Part shown: in pieces, positions 1-8,717 of the stretch | How the letters are laid out: every line of letters begins with the position of its first letter | Position numbering within the stretch: the stretch's first letter is position 1 | Assembly: GCA_937957775.1 (NCBI GenBank) | Contig: CALFXV010000023.1 | Location: 1 to 18,765, forward strand | DNA: 18,765 nt | Direction: 5' to 3' | From: an uncultured Methylotenera sp. | GTDB taxonomy: Bacteria; Pseudomonadota; Gammaproteobacteria; Burkholderiales; Methylophilaceae | The notes under the pieces: model-generated | The model's database searches: none | Seen by the model: only the letters and a program-made list of their open reading frames with translations | Told to the model about the DNA's origin: nothing | Translations under genes and position numbers: made by a program

Positions 1-1967
1 CACTCACCATGCTCGCCTTGGTGCTCGCCATTGGTTTGGTGGTGGACGACGCGATTGTGGTGCTGGAAAACACCGAACGCCTCATGCGCGAAGAAAATTT
101 AGCGCCCTTGCCGGCCGCCATCAAATCCATACAGCAGGTTTCGGCCGCTGTTGTGGCCATCGTTTTGGTGCTGTGTGCGGTGTTTGTGCCCGTGGCATTT
201 CAAGGCGGCATTGCCGGTGAGTTGTATCGGCAGTTTGCTGTGACCGTGGCGATTGCCGTGGTGATATCGGGGGTAGTGGCGTTAACCCTTACCCCGGCAT
301 TGTGCGCCATGATATTGCAGCAAAATCACGCTGAAAACCGCTTCTTTCAAGCTTTTAATCAGGGCTTTAGTCGCTTTTCGAATTTTTACACCCACACCGT
401 GGCGTTAACCCTCAAGCATAAAATCATAGGCGGCTTGGCCTTTGCCGGCATAGTGCTAGCATGTGTGCTGTTGTTTATGAAAGTGCCCGGTAGCTTTGTG
501 CCGGCAGAAGACCAAGGCTACGTGGTGACCATAGTGGTCATGCCTGATGGTGCGACATTAAGCCGCACCACTAAAACCACGGAAGCCATCCGTTCGGCGA
601 TTGCCCAGGATCCAGCCGTGGCCCATGAATTTGCCGTGAACGGCTTGGAATTGCTTACTGGCGCCAATAAAACCAACGCCGCTACCATGTTTGTGCGACT
701 CAAGGATTGGAGTCTACGTGAAACCAGCGCCGATCAAATTGTCGGCAAATTGTTTGGCATAGGCATGAGTCAACACGATGGCTTGGCCTTTGCTGTTAAC
801 CCGCCGGCCATTAGGGGCTTGGGCACCGCGGCTGGGTTTGAGGTCTACGTGCAAAGTCAGCGCGATACCGACCCCATTAAGTTGGCCGCAGTGATGAATA
901 ATTTGATGGAAGCCATGGGTAAAGACCCCAGTTTGACGCCACCTAAAACTTTTTTCCGACCTACCGTGCCGCAATTGCTCATCGAAGTGGACGAGGCCAA
1001 AGCCATCTCACAAGGGGTGCGCATTGCCGATATCTACACCACCTTGCAAAGCACCATGGGCTCGTATTATGTCAACGATTTCAATAAAAATGGTCGTACC
1101 TACCGCGTGCAGTTGCAGGCCGAGGCGCAATTTAGAATGCAGGCGGAAGACTTAGGTAAGGTCTACGTGCGCAGTCAGCCTAGCGCTAGCGCGCCAAATG
1201 GCAACATGATTCCCTTGTCGGCCTTAAGCAAGGTGAGCAACCGGGTCGGGGCAGAACAGTTGGAGCGTTACAACGGCTTGTTGTCGGCTAAGGTGTTTGG
1301 CGCCGGTGCGCCGGGTGTGAGTTCAGGCGATGCCATTAAGGCGGTGGAGCGAATTGCAGCAAGCAACCTGCCTGACGGCTACCAAATTGCCTGGACCGCC
1401 CAGGCTTACCAGGAAAAACGCACCGGTTCAGCGGCTGTATTCGCCTTTGGCTTTGCCATCATCATGGTGTTCTTGATATTGGCGGCGCAATTTGAAACAT
1501 GGGCGCTACCCTTGGCCGTTATCATGGCCGTGCCGTTTGCCTTGGCGGGCGCCTTCTTGGCCGTCTTGCTGCGTGGCATGCCTAATGACATCTACTTCCA
1601 AATTGGGCTGATCACCTTGATAGGCTTGGCGGCGAAAAATGCCATTTTGATAGTCGAGTTTGCCAGTCAGAAAATGGAGCAGGGTATGCCTGTTGCCGAG
1701 GCTGCCTTGGAAGCAGCTCGCTTGCGATTTAGGCCCATCGTCATGACTTCCATGGCCTTTGTGTTAGGCATCGTGCCCTTGGTGGTAGCATCCGGTGCCG
1801 GTGCCGCGGCAAGGCGTTCCATGGGTACTGGCGTATTCGGCGGCATGCTGTTGGCGACCTTTGTTGCGACTATTTTTATTCCACTGTTCTTTACTTGGTT
1901 AAGTGGCAAGCACATTCGGCACCATGGCCAGTTGGAATCGCAAGTCAGTGCTAAGGAAACCCCATGA
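1..1967 (+). CDS. RND-family multidrug efflux pump inner-membrane protein, 5'-truncated
   Basis: This is the C-terminal part of a proton-driven resistance-nodulation-division transporter of the AcrB/MexB (HAE1) type, which exports drugs or other hydrophobic compounds through a tripartite complex. The frame is open at the window edge, and the first codons read TLTM, as in the family's transmembrane segment 4. The proton-relay pair Asp-Asp lies at 45-50 in the motif VVDDAIVV, and the partner Lys of TM10 at 1635-1637 in AAKNAILIVEF. The large second periplasmic loop lies between these two helical blocks, and the end is a final TM bundle. About 654 residues are present where AcrB has about 1049, so roughly 390 N-terminal residues lie upstream. 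The stop overlaps the start of the outer-membrane factor gene by four bases (ATGA), so the two are translationally coupled. The periplasmic adaptor and any regulator must lie upstream. The substrate cannot be told from this fragment. Confidence 0.95.
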   Translation, partial: LTMLALVLAIGLVVDDAIVVLENTERLMREENLAPLPAAIKSIQQVSAAVVAIVLVLCAVFVPVAFQGGIAGELYRQFAVTVAIAVVISGVVALTLTPALCAMILQQNHAENRFFQAFNQGFSRFSNFYTHTVALTLKHKIIGGLAFAGIVLACVLLFMKVPGSFVPAEDQGYVVTIVVMPDGATLSRTTKTTEAIRSAIAQDPAVAHEFAVNGLELLTGANKTNAATMFVRLKDWSLRETSADQIVGKLFGIGMSQHDGLAFAVNPPAIRGLGTAAGFEVYVQSQRDTDPIKLAAVMNNLMEAMGKDPSLTPPKTFFRPTVPQLLIEVDEAKAISQGVRIADIYTTLQSTMGSYYVNDFNKNGRTYRVQLQAEAQFRMQAEDLGKVYVRSQPSASAPNGNMIPLSALSKVSNRVGAEQLERYNGLLSAKVFGAGAPGVSSGDAIKAVERIAASNLPDGYQIAWTAQAYQEKRTGSAAVFAFGFAIIMVFLILAAQFETWALPLAVIMAVPFALAGAFLAVLLRGMPNDIYFQIGLITLIGLAAKNAILIVEFASQKMEQGMPVAEAALEAARLRFRPIVMTSMAFVLGIVPLVVASGAGAAARRSMGTGVFGGMLLATFVATIFIPLFFTWLSGKHIRHHGQLESQVSAKETP

Positions 1968-3379
1968 TGGCCATTCAAATTAGTCGGGTAGCACAGGTTT
2001 TTCTTGCGCCATTGCTGTTGCTGATCGCTGCCTGTGCGCCATTGGGCTTAGACTACCAACGCCCAAATGTAGCTTTGCCTAGTGCCTACAATCAGTCTGA
2101 GGCAGTCGTTGCCAGCACGGCTATCAGTGCTTCATGGTGGACCTTATTCCAAGATGCCACGCTTAATGATTTAATTCAGCAAGCTCTGCTAAATAATACT
2201 GACATTAAACAAGCTGTTGCGCGCATAGAGGAAGCCGAGGCGGTGGCTCGCGAAATCGGTGCCGAAACTTTCCCCAGTCTTAATTTAGACGCGCGGGGCG
2301 CTCGAACGCGGGTCACCGAATCCGGGCCTTTTCCGGTTTTTGCTGAAAATCCACGCAATAATTTCAATACGCAAATTGGCACGGCATTTGAATTGGACTT
2401 TTGGGGGAAATTGCGTCGAGCAAAAGAGTCGGCACGTGCTCAAGCTTTAGCCAGTCATTACGCCAAAGCCACTGTGCATTTATCGCTAACTGGCTTGATT
2501 ACCCAGCAGTATTGGTTATTGCGCAGCTTGGATGCACAAACGGTCATTGCTCTAGACAGTTTGAAAACCCGAGAAGCCAGCCTGAGTTTAACCCGTCGCC
2601 GCCTAGAAGGTGGCGTGGCTTCTGGCTTGGATGTGCGTCAAGCGGAAGCTGCCAGTGCTAACCTAAAAGCGCAGTTGGCTGAGCTTAGGAAGATGCGTGC
2701 ACAAACCCTGCATCAATTAGCCCTGTTAGCTGGCAATTTAAATTTAACTATCCCGGCACTGGCCTTAAATGGCCTGCCGCAGCCGCCTTTGCCGCCGGCT
2801 GGTTTGCCTTCGAGTTTGTTAGAGGCTAGGCCGGATGTCCGGCAAGCCGAGCAACACTTAATTTCGGCTAATGCCAACATTGGTGTAGCCAAAGCCGCCT
2901 TGTACCCCAGTATATCCTTAACCGCCGCTTTAGGAGGCGAGAGCATGGCATTGAGTGATGTGCTAAAAGCTTCGTCACGCATTTGGACTGGTGGCTTGAA
3001 TTTGAATCTGCCTATCTTTGATTCTGGCAAGCGCGGTGCTCAAGTGAATCAAGCCAGTGCGCAGCAAAAACAAGTGTTGGCCAGTTACGAGCGAGCCGTG
3101 CAAACTGCCTTTACCGAGGTGAATGATGCATTGGTGGGCGTGCGACAAAATGCCGAGCGTGAGTCGGCCTTGCATGACGCGCAAGTGGCCGCAAAAAAAG
3201 CTTTGGATATTGCCATGCATCGCTACCAATCTGGATACTCGGCTTACTTGGATGTGCTTGATGCGCAACGGGTTTATCTCGCGGCTGAACTGAGTTTAGT
3301 GCAAGCACGCGAGGCCAGTTTGCAAGCCACCGTAGCCTTGTTTAAAGCCTTGGGCGGCGGTTGGCAAGCCCTCAACTAA
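1964..3379 (+). CDS. Outer-membrane efflux channel, NodT/OprM-type lipoprotein
   Basis: This is the TolC-like outer-membrane factor that completes the tripartite efflux pump with the preceding RND protein. The N-terminus is a lipoprotein signal peptide with a hydrophobic stretch and lipobox LIAAC, giving a lipidated Cys24. Two OEP repeats follow, with long alanine- and glutamine-rich helices typical of the periplasmic tunnel. The repeat signatures include ARPDVRQAE and YPSISLTAALGG near the middle. The length of 471 residues is usual for the NodT family. Two adjacent ATG codons (1964 and 1967) are possible starts. The first overlaps the RND stop as ATGA and the second lies directly after the overlap; both leave the lipobox intact. 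No terminator with a clear T-run and stable GC stem follows. Confidence 0.95.
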   Translation: MMAIQISRVAQVFLAPLLLLIAACAPLGLDYQRPNVALPSAYNQSEAVVASTAISASWWTLFQDATLNDLIQQALLNNTDIKQAVARIEEAEAVAREIGAETFPSLNLDARGARTRVTESGPFPVFAENPRNNFNTQIGTAFELDFWGKLRRAKESARAQALASHYAKATVHLSLTGLITQQYWLLRSLDAQTVIALDSLKTREASLSLTRRRLEGGVASGLDVRQAEAASANLKAQLAELRKMRAQTLHQLALLAGNLNLTIPALALNGLPQPPLPPAGLPSSLLEARPDVRQAEQHLISANANIGVAKAALYPSISLTAALGGESMALSDVLKASSRIWTGGLNLNLPIFDSGKRGAQVNQASAQQKQVLASYERAVQTAFTEVNDALVGVRQNAERESALHDAQVAAKKALDIAMHRYQSGYSAYLDVLDAQRVYLAAELSLVQAREASLQATVALFKALGGGWQALN

Positions 3380-3413
3380 GTTGCGCATAAGTCGCCAGTG
3401 GCAGGCTAGGCCA

Positions 3414-3422
3414 TGGTAAAAT
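3414..3422 (+). promoter_or_regulatory. Putative extended -10 promoter for gltX
   Basis: TGGTAAAAT matches an extended -10 element (TGnTAnnnT). It would start transcription near 3429, about 20 bases before the gltX ATG at 3452. There is no good -35 hexamer at the expected distance, which is common for extended -10 promoters. A very similar string, TGGTAGAAT, precedes the mtaD-like gene at 15792. An AT-rich perfect inverted repeat (AAAATAA, loop CGCA, TTATTTT; 3418-3435) overlaps the element. Confidence 0.35.
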
Positions 3423-3451
3423 AACGCATTATTTTTAATGCCTGATTGACT

Positions 3452-4861
3452 ATGACCGTTCGTACACGATTTGCTCCCAGCCCAACCGGTTTCTTACACA
3501 TAGGCGGTGCGCGTACCGCTTTATTTTCATGGGCCTATGCCAAAAAGCACGGTGGTGAGTTTATCTTGCGTATTGAAGACACCGATGTGGCCCGAAGCAC
3601 GCCTGAAGCCGTGCAGGCTATTTTGGATGGCATGCAATGGCTGGGTTTGGATTACGACCAAGGCCCGTTTTATCAAATGCAGCGTATGGACCGTTACAAA
3701 GTTGTCATACAAAGCATGTTGGCGGCAGGCAGTGCCTACTATTGCTACAGCAGTAAAGAAGAATTGGAAGCCTTGCGTGAGCAACAAATGGCGCAAAAAT
3801 TGAAGCCGCGCTACGACGGTAAATGGCGTCCGGAACAGGGCAAAGTATTGCCTCTTCCTCCTGTCGATGTTACCCCGGTTATCCGTTTTAAGAATCCGCA
3901 AGACGGTGTGGTGGCATGGGACGACTTGGTTAAAGGGCGTATAGAAATTGCCAATAGCGAATTGGATGACTTAATCATCGCTCGGGCAGATGGCACGCCC
4001 ACCTACAATTTTTGCGTGGTGGTCGACGACAGCGACATGGGCATCACTCAAGTCATACGCGGCGACGATCATGTTAATAACACCCCACGTCAAATCAATA
4101 TGTTGCGTGCCTTGTCCGAGATAGACAGCAGCATACAGGTACCGCAATACGCACATTTGTCCATGATATTAGGCAGCGACGGGCAAAAGTTATCCAAGCG
4201 GCATGGGGCGGTTAGCGTTATGCAGTACCTTGAAGACGGATACTTGCCAGAGGCGGTCATCAATTATTTGGCTAGGCTAGGTTGGAGCCATGGCGACGAA
4301 GAGGTGTTCAGCAAGCAGCAATTTGCCCAGTGGTTCGATTTGGATCACATTACGCCGTCGGCCGCCCAATTTAATACTGAAAAACTCAACTGGCTCAATG
4401 CGCATTACATTAAGCATGCCGAGCCAACTGCCTTGCTGGCAGACCAATTGCAGCGTTTGGCAGTAAGGGGGGTGCATGCGCCTGATGCGGCTAAATTGTC
4501 AGCGGGCATCGCTTTGTATAAAGAAAGGGTGAATACCCTGAACGAATTGGCTGAGAGTTTGGTCTATTTCTTTGAAATGCCCAGTTTAGATGCCGCCGCA
4601 GTTGAGAAACACTTAACGCCAGACATCTTGCCGGTACTGGCTGAATTAAGTGCGGCATTAAATGCCTGCGATTGGCAGGCTGAAGCCATACACCAAGTCA
4701 TTAATGACGCGGTTACTAAAAACGGCTTGAAGTTTCCAAAATTGGCCATGCCGCTGCGTGTTGCTATCACTGGCATCGCGCAGTCACCCAGCATAGATCA
4801 GGTTATGGCTATATTGGGTAAAGAAGAAGTCTTGGCTAGATTGCAGGCCGTACTAAAATAG
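3452..4861 (+). CDS. gltX: Glutamyl-tRNA synthetase
   Basis: This cytoplasmic class I aminoacyl-tRNA synthetase charges tRNA-Glu with glutamate. The HIGH-type signature reads [15 protein letters not shown] near residues 9-23, and the KMSKS-type loop reads KLSKR at about residue 246. Between them lies the usual connective-peptide region, then the helical anticodon-binding domain. At 469 residues the length matches bacterial GluRS (about 470). The ATG at 3452 gives [13 protein letters not shown], the usual N-terminus; an in-frame TTG at 3446 would add only two residues and is less likely. No Shine-Dalgarno is obvious. The zinc-binding cysteines of the E. coli enzyme are mostly absent (CYSS, later RYDGKW), as in many other bacterial GluRS, so the enzyme is probably zinc-free. 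It stands alone, 72 bases behind the efflux genes and 103 before hfq. The residues around [17 protein letters not shown] look betaproteobacterial. Confidence 0.97.
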   Translation: MTVRTRFAPSPTGFLHIGGARTALFSWAYAKKHGGEFILRIEDTDVARSTPEAVQAILDGMQWLGLDYDQGPFYQMQRMDRYKVVIQSMLAAGSAYYCYSSKEELEALREQQMAQKLKPRYDGKWRPEQGKVLPLPPVDVTPVIRFKNPQDGVVAWDDLVKGRIEIANSELDDLIIARADGTPTYNFCVVVDDSDMGITQVIRGDDHVNNTPRQINMLRALSEIDSSIQVPQYAHLSMILGSDGQKLSKRHGAVSVMQYLEDGYLPEAVINYLARLGWSHGDEEVFSKQQFAQWFDLDHITPSAAQFNTEKLNWLNAHYIKHAEPTALLADQLQRLAVRGVHAPDAAKLSAGIALYKERVNTLNELAESLVYFFEMPSLDAAAVEKHLTPDILPVLAELSAALNACDWQAEAIHQVINDAVTKNGLKFPKLAMPLRVAITGIAQSPSIDQVMAILGKEEVLARLQAVLK

Positions 4862-4964
4862 CCTGTGGTTTTTGTTTAATTAGCTTGGCCAGCCATAGCT
4901 CTAAATTGTAAGCAGCGTATTATCTTAAGCAGTTTTTATTTAACTCCAAACAATAGGAGACACC

Positions 4965-5201
4965 ATGAATCAAAAAGGGCAAATGTTACAAGACCCGTTT
5001 CTTAACGCCTTACGTAAAGAACACGTCGCTGTATCTATCTATCTAGTCAACGGCATTAAATTACAAGGTCAGGTTGATTCATTCGATCAATACGTGATTT
5101 TGCTTAAAAATACCGTCACCCAAATGGTTTACAAACATGCCATTTCAACCATCGTACCAGCACGTATGGTGGCGTTTAGTTCTACTGAAGATGCCGAATA
5201 A
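4965..5201 (+). CDS. hfq: RNA chaperone Hfq
   Basis: Hfq is a hexameric Sm-like protein that pairs small RNAs with mRNAs and affects mRNA stability and translation. The 78-residue product has the N-terminal helix and Sm1 strands ([40 protein letters not shown]) and the Sm2 motif [10 protein letters not shown], including the Tyr-Lys-His triplet of the proximal RNA-binding face. The C-terminal tail is short and acidic. A strong ribosome-binding site (AGGAGA) lies 8 bases before the ATG. The 103-base gap after gltX is the longest intergenic stretch here and probably holds its promoter, but no convincing -35/-10 pair could be picked out. hflX follows 31 bases downstream, the usual hfq-hflX-hflK-hflC order in proteobacteria. 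Confidence 0.98.
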   Translation: MNQKGQMLQDPFLNALRKEHVAVSIYLVNGIKLQGQVDSFDQYVILLKNTVTQMVYKHAISTIVPARMVAFSSTEDAE

Positions 5202-5232
5202 CAACCGTTCAGCCCGCGTGGTCCTATAAACC

Positions 5233-6369
5233 TTGAAAGATTTGTTTGAGCGACCTGGTGGCTTTGATGCTGCCATTATGGTGAGCGTGGACTTCGGTGA
5301 TCACGATTACCAAGAAAGTTTGCACGAACTCAGGCAGTTAAGCTTAACGGCCGGATTGGCCATACGTGGTACAGTTGAAGCCAAGCGCGCTGCACCTGAT
5401 GCCAAGTACTTTATAGGTAGCGGCAAAGCCGATGAACTGGCACAAATGATGCAAGCCAGTGAAGCCAATATCGCGGTGTTTAATCATGACCTGTCGCCAT
5501 CCCAACAGCGAAATTTAGAGCGGCTATTGCAAGCGCGGGTGGTGGATAGAACCGGCTTAATTTTAGACATATTCAGTCAGCGCGCACAAAGCCACGAAGG
5601 TAAATTGCAAGTGGAGTTGGCTCAGTTGGAGCATTTGTCTACCCGATTGGTGCGCGGTTGGACCCATTTGGAACGGCAAAAAGGCGGCATAGGCGTGCGC
5701 GGCGGCCCTGGTGAAACGCAATTGGAATTGGATAGGCGCATGCTGCGCGTGCGGGTTAAACAATTGCGTGAGAAGCTCTTGAAGCTTAAAGCGCAGCGAG
5801 GCATGCAAAGACGGGCGCGCAAACGCTCCAATGTGATGACGGTGTCCTTGGTTGGTTACACCAATGCCGGTAAATCCACCGTGTTTAATCGTTTAACCAA
5901 GGCCGACATTTACGTGGCAGATCAGTTGTTTGCCACCTTGGATACCACCACGCATAAAATTTACATAGCCGATTGCGGTTCGGTGGTGTTGTCCGATACC
6001 GTGGGCTTTATTAAACATTTGCCGCATGCCTTGGTCGAAGCCTTCGGCGCAACCCTAGAAGAGGCGGTGCAGGCCGATCTGCTCTTGCACATCGTCGATA
6101 CCGCCAGCACCAATCGTGATGAACAGATTGCCCAGGTGAACAAGGTCTTGGCTGAGATAGGGGCAGCCAATGTGCCACAAATTTTAGTACACAATCAGAT
6201 AGATCGAGTGGGCTTGATGCCTGCAATTAGCCGGGATGAATATGGTAGAATTAGCGGCCTACACGTTTCCGCTAAAACCGGCGAAGGAATGGATTTATTA
6301 AGAATGGCCATAGCTGAACACGGTCAATATTTGCAAAAGTTAAGTACGGAAGAAAGTGCGTATGCTTAA
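5233..6369 (+). CDS. hflX: GTPase HflX (ribosome-associated)
   Basis: HflX is an Obg/HflX-class GTPase that binds the large ribosomal subunit and splits stalled ribosomes, for example after heat stress. The N-terminal HflX domain is followed by a basic coiled-coil linker rich in Arg/Lys (about residues 170-200, including QRGMQRRARKRS) and the G domain. G1 is GYTNAGKST (residues 208-216), G3 is DTVGF, and G4 reads NQID rather than the canonical NKID. The family motif GGPGETQLE is present before the linker. Homologues align from about FERPGG, which supports the TTG start at 5233: the only later ATG (5278) would cut off the conserved first strand, and an in-frame TAA at 5227 excludes any earlier start. 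No Shine-Dalgarno is visible before the TTG, so initiation is probably weak or coupled to hfq. The length of 378 residues is within the family range. Confidence 0.95.
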   Translation: MKDLFERPGGFDAAIMVSVDFGDHDYQESLHELRQLSLTAGLAIRGTVEAKRAAPDAKYFIGSGKADELAQMMQASEANIAVFNHDLSPSQQRNLERLLQARVVDRTGLILDIFSQRAQSHEGKLQVELAQLEHLSTRLVRGWTHLERQKGGIGVRGGPGETQLELDRRMLRVRVKQLREKLLKLKAQRGMQRRARKRSNVMTVSLVGYTNAGKSTVFNRLTKADIYVADQLFATLDTTTHKIYIADCGSVVLSDTVGFIKHLPHALVEAFGATLEEAVQADLLLHIVDTASTNRDEQIAQVNKVLAEIGAANVPQILVHNQIDRVGLMPAISRDEYGRISGLHVSAKTGEGMDLLRMAIAEHGQYLQKLSTEESAYA

Positions 6370-6405
6370 GTCAAAGTTAGCTCATGATGGATTTTGGAGT
6401 GTTAA

Positions 6406-7605
6406 ATGATTAAATTTCCTGGCTGGTTACAAGGTAATAACGATGGTCCGCCTGATTTGGACCAAGTAATGCGTGATTTAAGCCGAAAAATTAATAACTT
6501 ATTTGGCAAGGGCGGTGGCAATCAATCTAACCGTCAGCCTAACAAGCCAACTAATGGGAGCGATGCGATGCCGGCCTTGCCTGTGTTGCCTATCGTTGCC
6601 ATCGTGGTTCTGGTCTGGTTAGGTACCGGATTTTATATCGTTGATCAAGGTTCATTAGGCGTGGTAAAGCGCTTTGGTAATTATGTTGAAACCGCTGAGC
6701 CTGGACCGCGCTGGCATTTACCGTATCCGTTTGAATCGGCTGACGTGGTCAACATGGAGCAGGTGCGTCGATTGGAAGTTGGTTACCGCAGTGCAGGTGA
6801 AGGCAGTGGCAGCAAAGTCAAGCAACCTAAAGAGGCTTTGATGCTAACCGAGGATGAGAACATCATCGATTTGCAATTCGCCGTGCAATACAACCTCAAA
6901 AATGCTAAAGACTATTTGTTTAATAACCGTTCAACCGATGAGGCGGTGATGTCAGCGGCTGAAACCGCCATTCGTGAAGTGGTGGGTAAAAGTAAATTAG
7001 ATGACCTTCTGCAAAAAGGCTTAGCGGATACCTCTGAGCGCATGCAGATTATTTTGGACAGCTACAAAACCGGCGTAAACATCACCAGCGTGTCCTTGCA
7101 AAGTGCGCAACCGCCTGAGCAAGTGCAAGAAGCCTTCGAAGACGTTAACCGGGCTAACCAAGACAACCAAAGGCAGATTAATGAAGGTCAGGCCTACGCT
7201 AACGACATCATTCCTAAGGCGCGCGGAACCGCATCCAGGTTATTGGCTGAAGCGGCCGGTTACAAATTGAAAATTGAAAGCGAGGCCAAGGGTAATGCCA
7301 GCCGCTTTGAGCAAATTCTAGTGCAGTATAAGAAAGCACCCGAAGTGACACGGCAACGTTTGTTTTTAGAGGCGCAAGAACAAATCTTGTCTAGCGTTAG
7401 CAAAGTGGTGGTTGATCAAAAAGGTGGCAACAGCATGCTGTATTTACCATTAGATAAGTTGATTAATGCAACTGAAGATGCGGCCGTGCAAAAATCACAA
7501 TCTTTGCAATCGCTTAATCCACAAGCGGCGCCAGCAACAGAGCCGGCGCTAACGACCGATCGTACGCGCGACGCTTTTCGCAGTCGTGACAGAGAAAGCA
7601 GGTAG
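6406..7605 (+). CDS. hflK: FtsH protease modulator HflK (SPFH/band 7 protein)
   Basis: HflK forms with HflC a large membrane cage around the FtsH protease in the inner membrane and restrains its attack on membrane proteins. The product starts with a glycine-rich cytoplasmic stretch containing the family hallmark GPPDLDQVMRDLSRKI and FGKGGG. One transmembrane segment follows at about residues 55-77 (LPIVAIVVLVWLGTGFYIV). The SPFH domain then begins with QGSLGVVKRFG, and a long alanine- and glutamate-rich coiled coil and a low-complexity Gln/Ala/Pro tail follow. The 399-residue length is normal. A TGGAG site precedes the ATG. hflC begins 9 bases after the stop, so the partners are co-transcribed. 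Confidence 0.97.
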   Translation: MIKFPGWLQGNNDGPPDLDQVMRDLSRKINNLFGKGGGNQSNRQPNKPTNGSDAMPALPVLPIVAIVVLVWLGTGFYIVDQGSLGVVKRFGNYVETAEPGPRWHLPYPFESADVVNMEQVRRLEVGYRSAGEGSGSKVKQPKEALMLTEDENIIDLQFAVQYNLKNAKDYLFNNRSTDEAVMSAAETAIREVVGKSKLDDLLQKGLADTSERMQIILDSYKTGVNITSVSLQSAQPPEQVQEAFEDVNRANQDNQRQINEGQAYANDIIPKARGTASRLLAEAAGYKLKIESEAKGNASRFEQILVQYKKAPEVTRQRLFLEAQEQILSSVSKVVVDQKGGNSMLYLPLDKLINATEDAAVQKSQSLQSLNPQAAPATEPALTTDRTRDAFRSRDRESR

Positions 7606-7614
7606 GAGCCGGCC

Positions 7615-8487
7615 ATGAAAAATTCAACTAATACAATCGTAGGCTTAGTGGCCGCCTTGTTCTTGTTTTCCAGTTCAGCATTTACCGTTGATCAAACTCA
7701 GTTTGTCATCGTGCAACGCTTGGGGGAAATTGTCTCGGTTAAAAAGCAGCCTGGCATGCATTTCAAATTGCCTATCGTGGACAATCTAAAATACTTCGAC
7801 AACCGTATTTTGACGCTGGATTGGGAGCAACCGGCTAAATTCATCACCAGTGAAAACAAATACATGATGGTCGATTCGTTTGTTAAATGGCGCATCATAG
7901 ACCCAGCTAAATACTACGTGTCTATCAAAGACGGTGGCGAAGCGGCAGCCGAAGATCGCTTATCTAAAGTAGTTAACGCCGGGTTACGTGCTGAATTTGG
8001 TAAGCGCACCGTTCACGATGTGATAGCCGGTGAACGCGGCACCATCATGGATAATTTGCGTAAACGCGCCGACATGGAAGCGAGGCAAATTGGTATACAA
8101 GTGGTGGACGTGCGTTTGAAACGCGTGGATTACGCGGAAGAGATTAGCAAGTCGGTGTTTGACCGCATGATAGCCGAGCGTAAACGTTTGGCCAATCAAC
8201 TCCGTTCAGAAGGCTCTGCGGCCTCAGAAAAAATTCGTGCCGATGCCGACAAGCAACGCGAAGTGATCATCGCCGAGGCTTACCGCGATGCGCAAAAAAC
8301 CAAGGGTGAGGGCGACGCTACGGCTGCAGCCATTTATAATCAGGCTTATGGTAAGAATCCGGAGTTTTACGCTTTCTACCGCAGTACTGAAGCGTATAAA
8401 AACACCTTTAAAAGCAAGAGTGATGTCATGGTCTTAGACCCCAGCTCAGACTTTTTTAAATACATGCGCAGTCCGAATAAAAAATAA
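7615..8487 (+). CDS. hflC: FtsH protease modulator HflC (SPFH/band 7 protein)
   Basis: This is the partner of HflK in the HflKC complex that regulates FtsH. An N-terminal membrane anchor (residues about 7-22, IVGLVAALFLFSSSAF) leads straight into the SPFH domain (VDQTQFVIVQRLGEIV). Then come the typical RKRADMEARQIGIQVVDVRL region and a charged helical segment with the repeated Ala/Glu/Asp pattern of this family. The C-terminus SSDFFKYM is the usual HflC ending. At 290 residues it is near the common betaproteobacterial length and shorter than the 334-residue E. coli protein. A good AGGAG ribosome-binding site lies within the 9-base hflK-hflC gap. Confidence 0.97.
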   Translation: MKNSTNTIVGLVAALFLFSSSAFTVDQTQFVIVQRLGEIVSVKKQPGMHFKLPIVDNLKYFDNRILTLDWEQPAKFITSENKYMMVDSFVKWRIIDPAKYYVSIKDGGEAAAEDRLSKVVNAGLRAEFGKRTVHDVIAGERGTIMDNLRKRADMEARQIGIQVVDVRLKRVDYAEEISKSVFDRMIAERKRLANQLRSEGSAASEKIRADADKQREVIIAEAYRDAQKTKGEGDATAAAIYNQAYGKNPEFYAFYRSTEAYKNTFKSKSDVMVLDPSSDFFKYMRSPNKK

Positions 8488-8516
8488 TTCGGCTAACTAA
8501 TTAGAGAGCATAAAAA

Positions 8517-8705
8517 GTGCAGGCCAGTCTTTTTACCGCCTTGGGCTTGATGTTGGTTCTAGAGGGCTTGATGCCCTTGCTGTTGCCGCAATCATGGCGC
8601 GAGGCTTTTCAACGTTTGATGGCATTTAAAGACGGCCAACTGCGTTTTGTAGGCTTGTTGTCGGTGCTAGCCGGCTTGCTATTGATTTGGGTAACTAACC
8701 GTTAA
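8517..8705 (+). CDS. DUF2065 (YjeT-like) small membrane protein
   Basis: This 62-residue inner-membrane protein is of unknown function. The sequence begins with a hydrophobic helix (LFTALGLMLVLEGLMPLLLP) carrying the family signature LVLEGL-P-L-P. A short polar region containing WREAFQRL follows, then a second hydrophobic helix (FVGLLSVLAGLLLIWV). The start is GTG at 8517, supported by an AGAGAG ribosome-binding site about 8 bases upstream and by alignment to E. coli YjeT, which occupies the same place after hflC. Gaps of 29 and 12 bases to hflC and hisZ place it in the hfl transcript. No catalytic residues are visible, so a role beyond possible association with the HflKC membrane complex cannot be proposed. 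Confidence 0.9.
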   Translation: MQASLFTALGLMLVLEGLMPLLLPQSWREAFQRLMAFKDGQLRFVGLLSVLAGLLLIWVTNR

Positions 8706-8717
8706 AGTTGAGAAAAA

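Noticed and set aside
1667..1978. 103-codon minus-strand ORF opposite the RND gene
   Set aside because: It is a shadow of a strongly supported gene on the plus strand with no recognisable protein pattern.
3446..3451. TTG at 3446 as the gltX start
   Set aside because: It adds two residues before the ATG that gives the family's standard N-terminus, and it has no ribosome-binding site.
4862..4964. Small RNA, tRNA or terminator in the gltX-hfq gap
   Set aside because: No cloverleaf, stable GC hairpin with T-run or clear promoter pair is visible; it is most simply the hfq leader.
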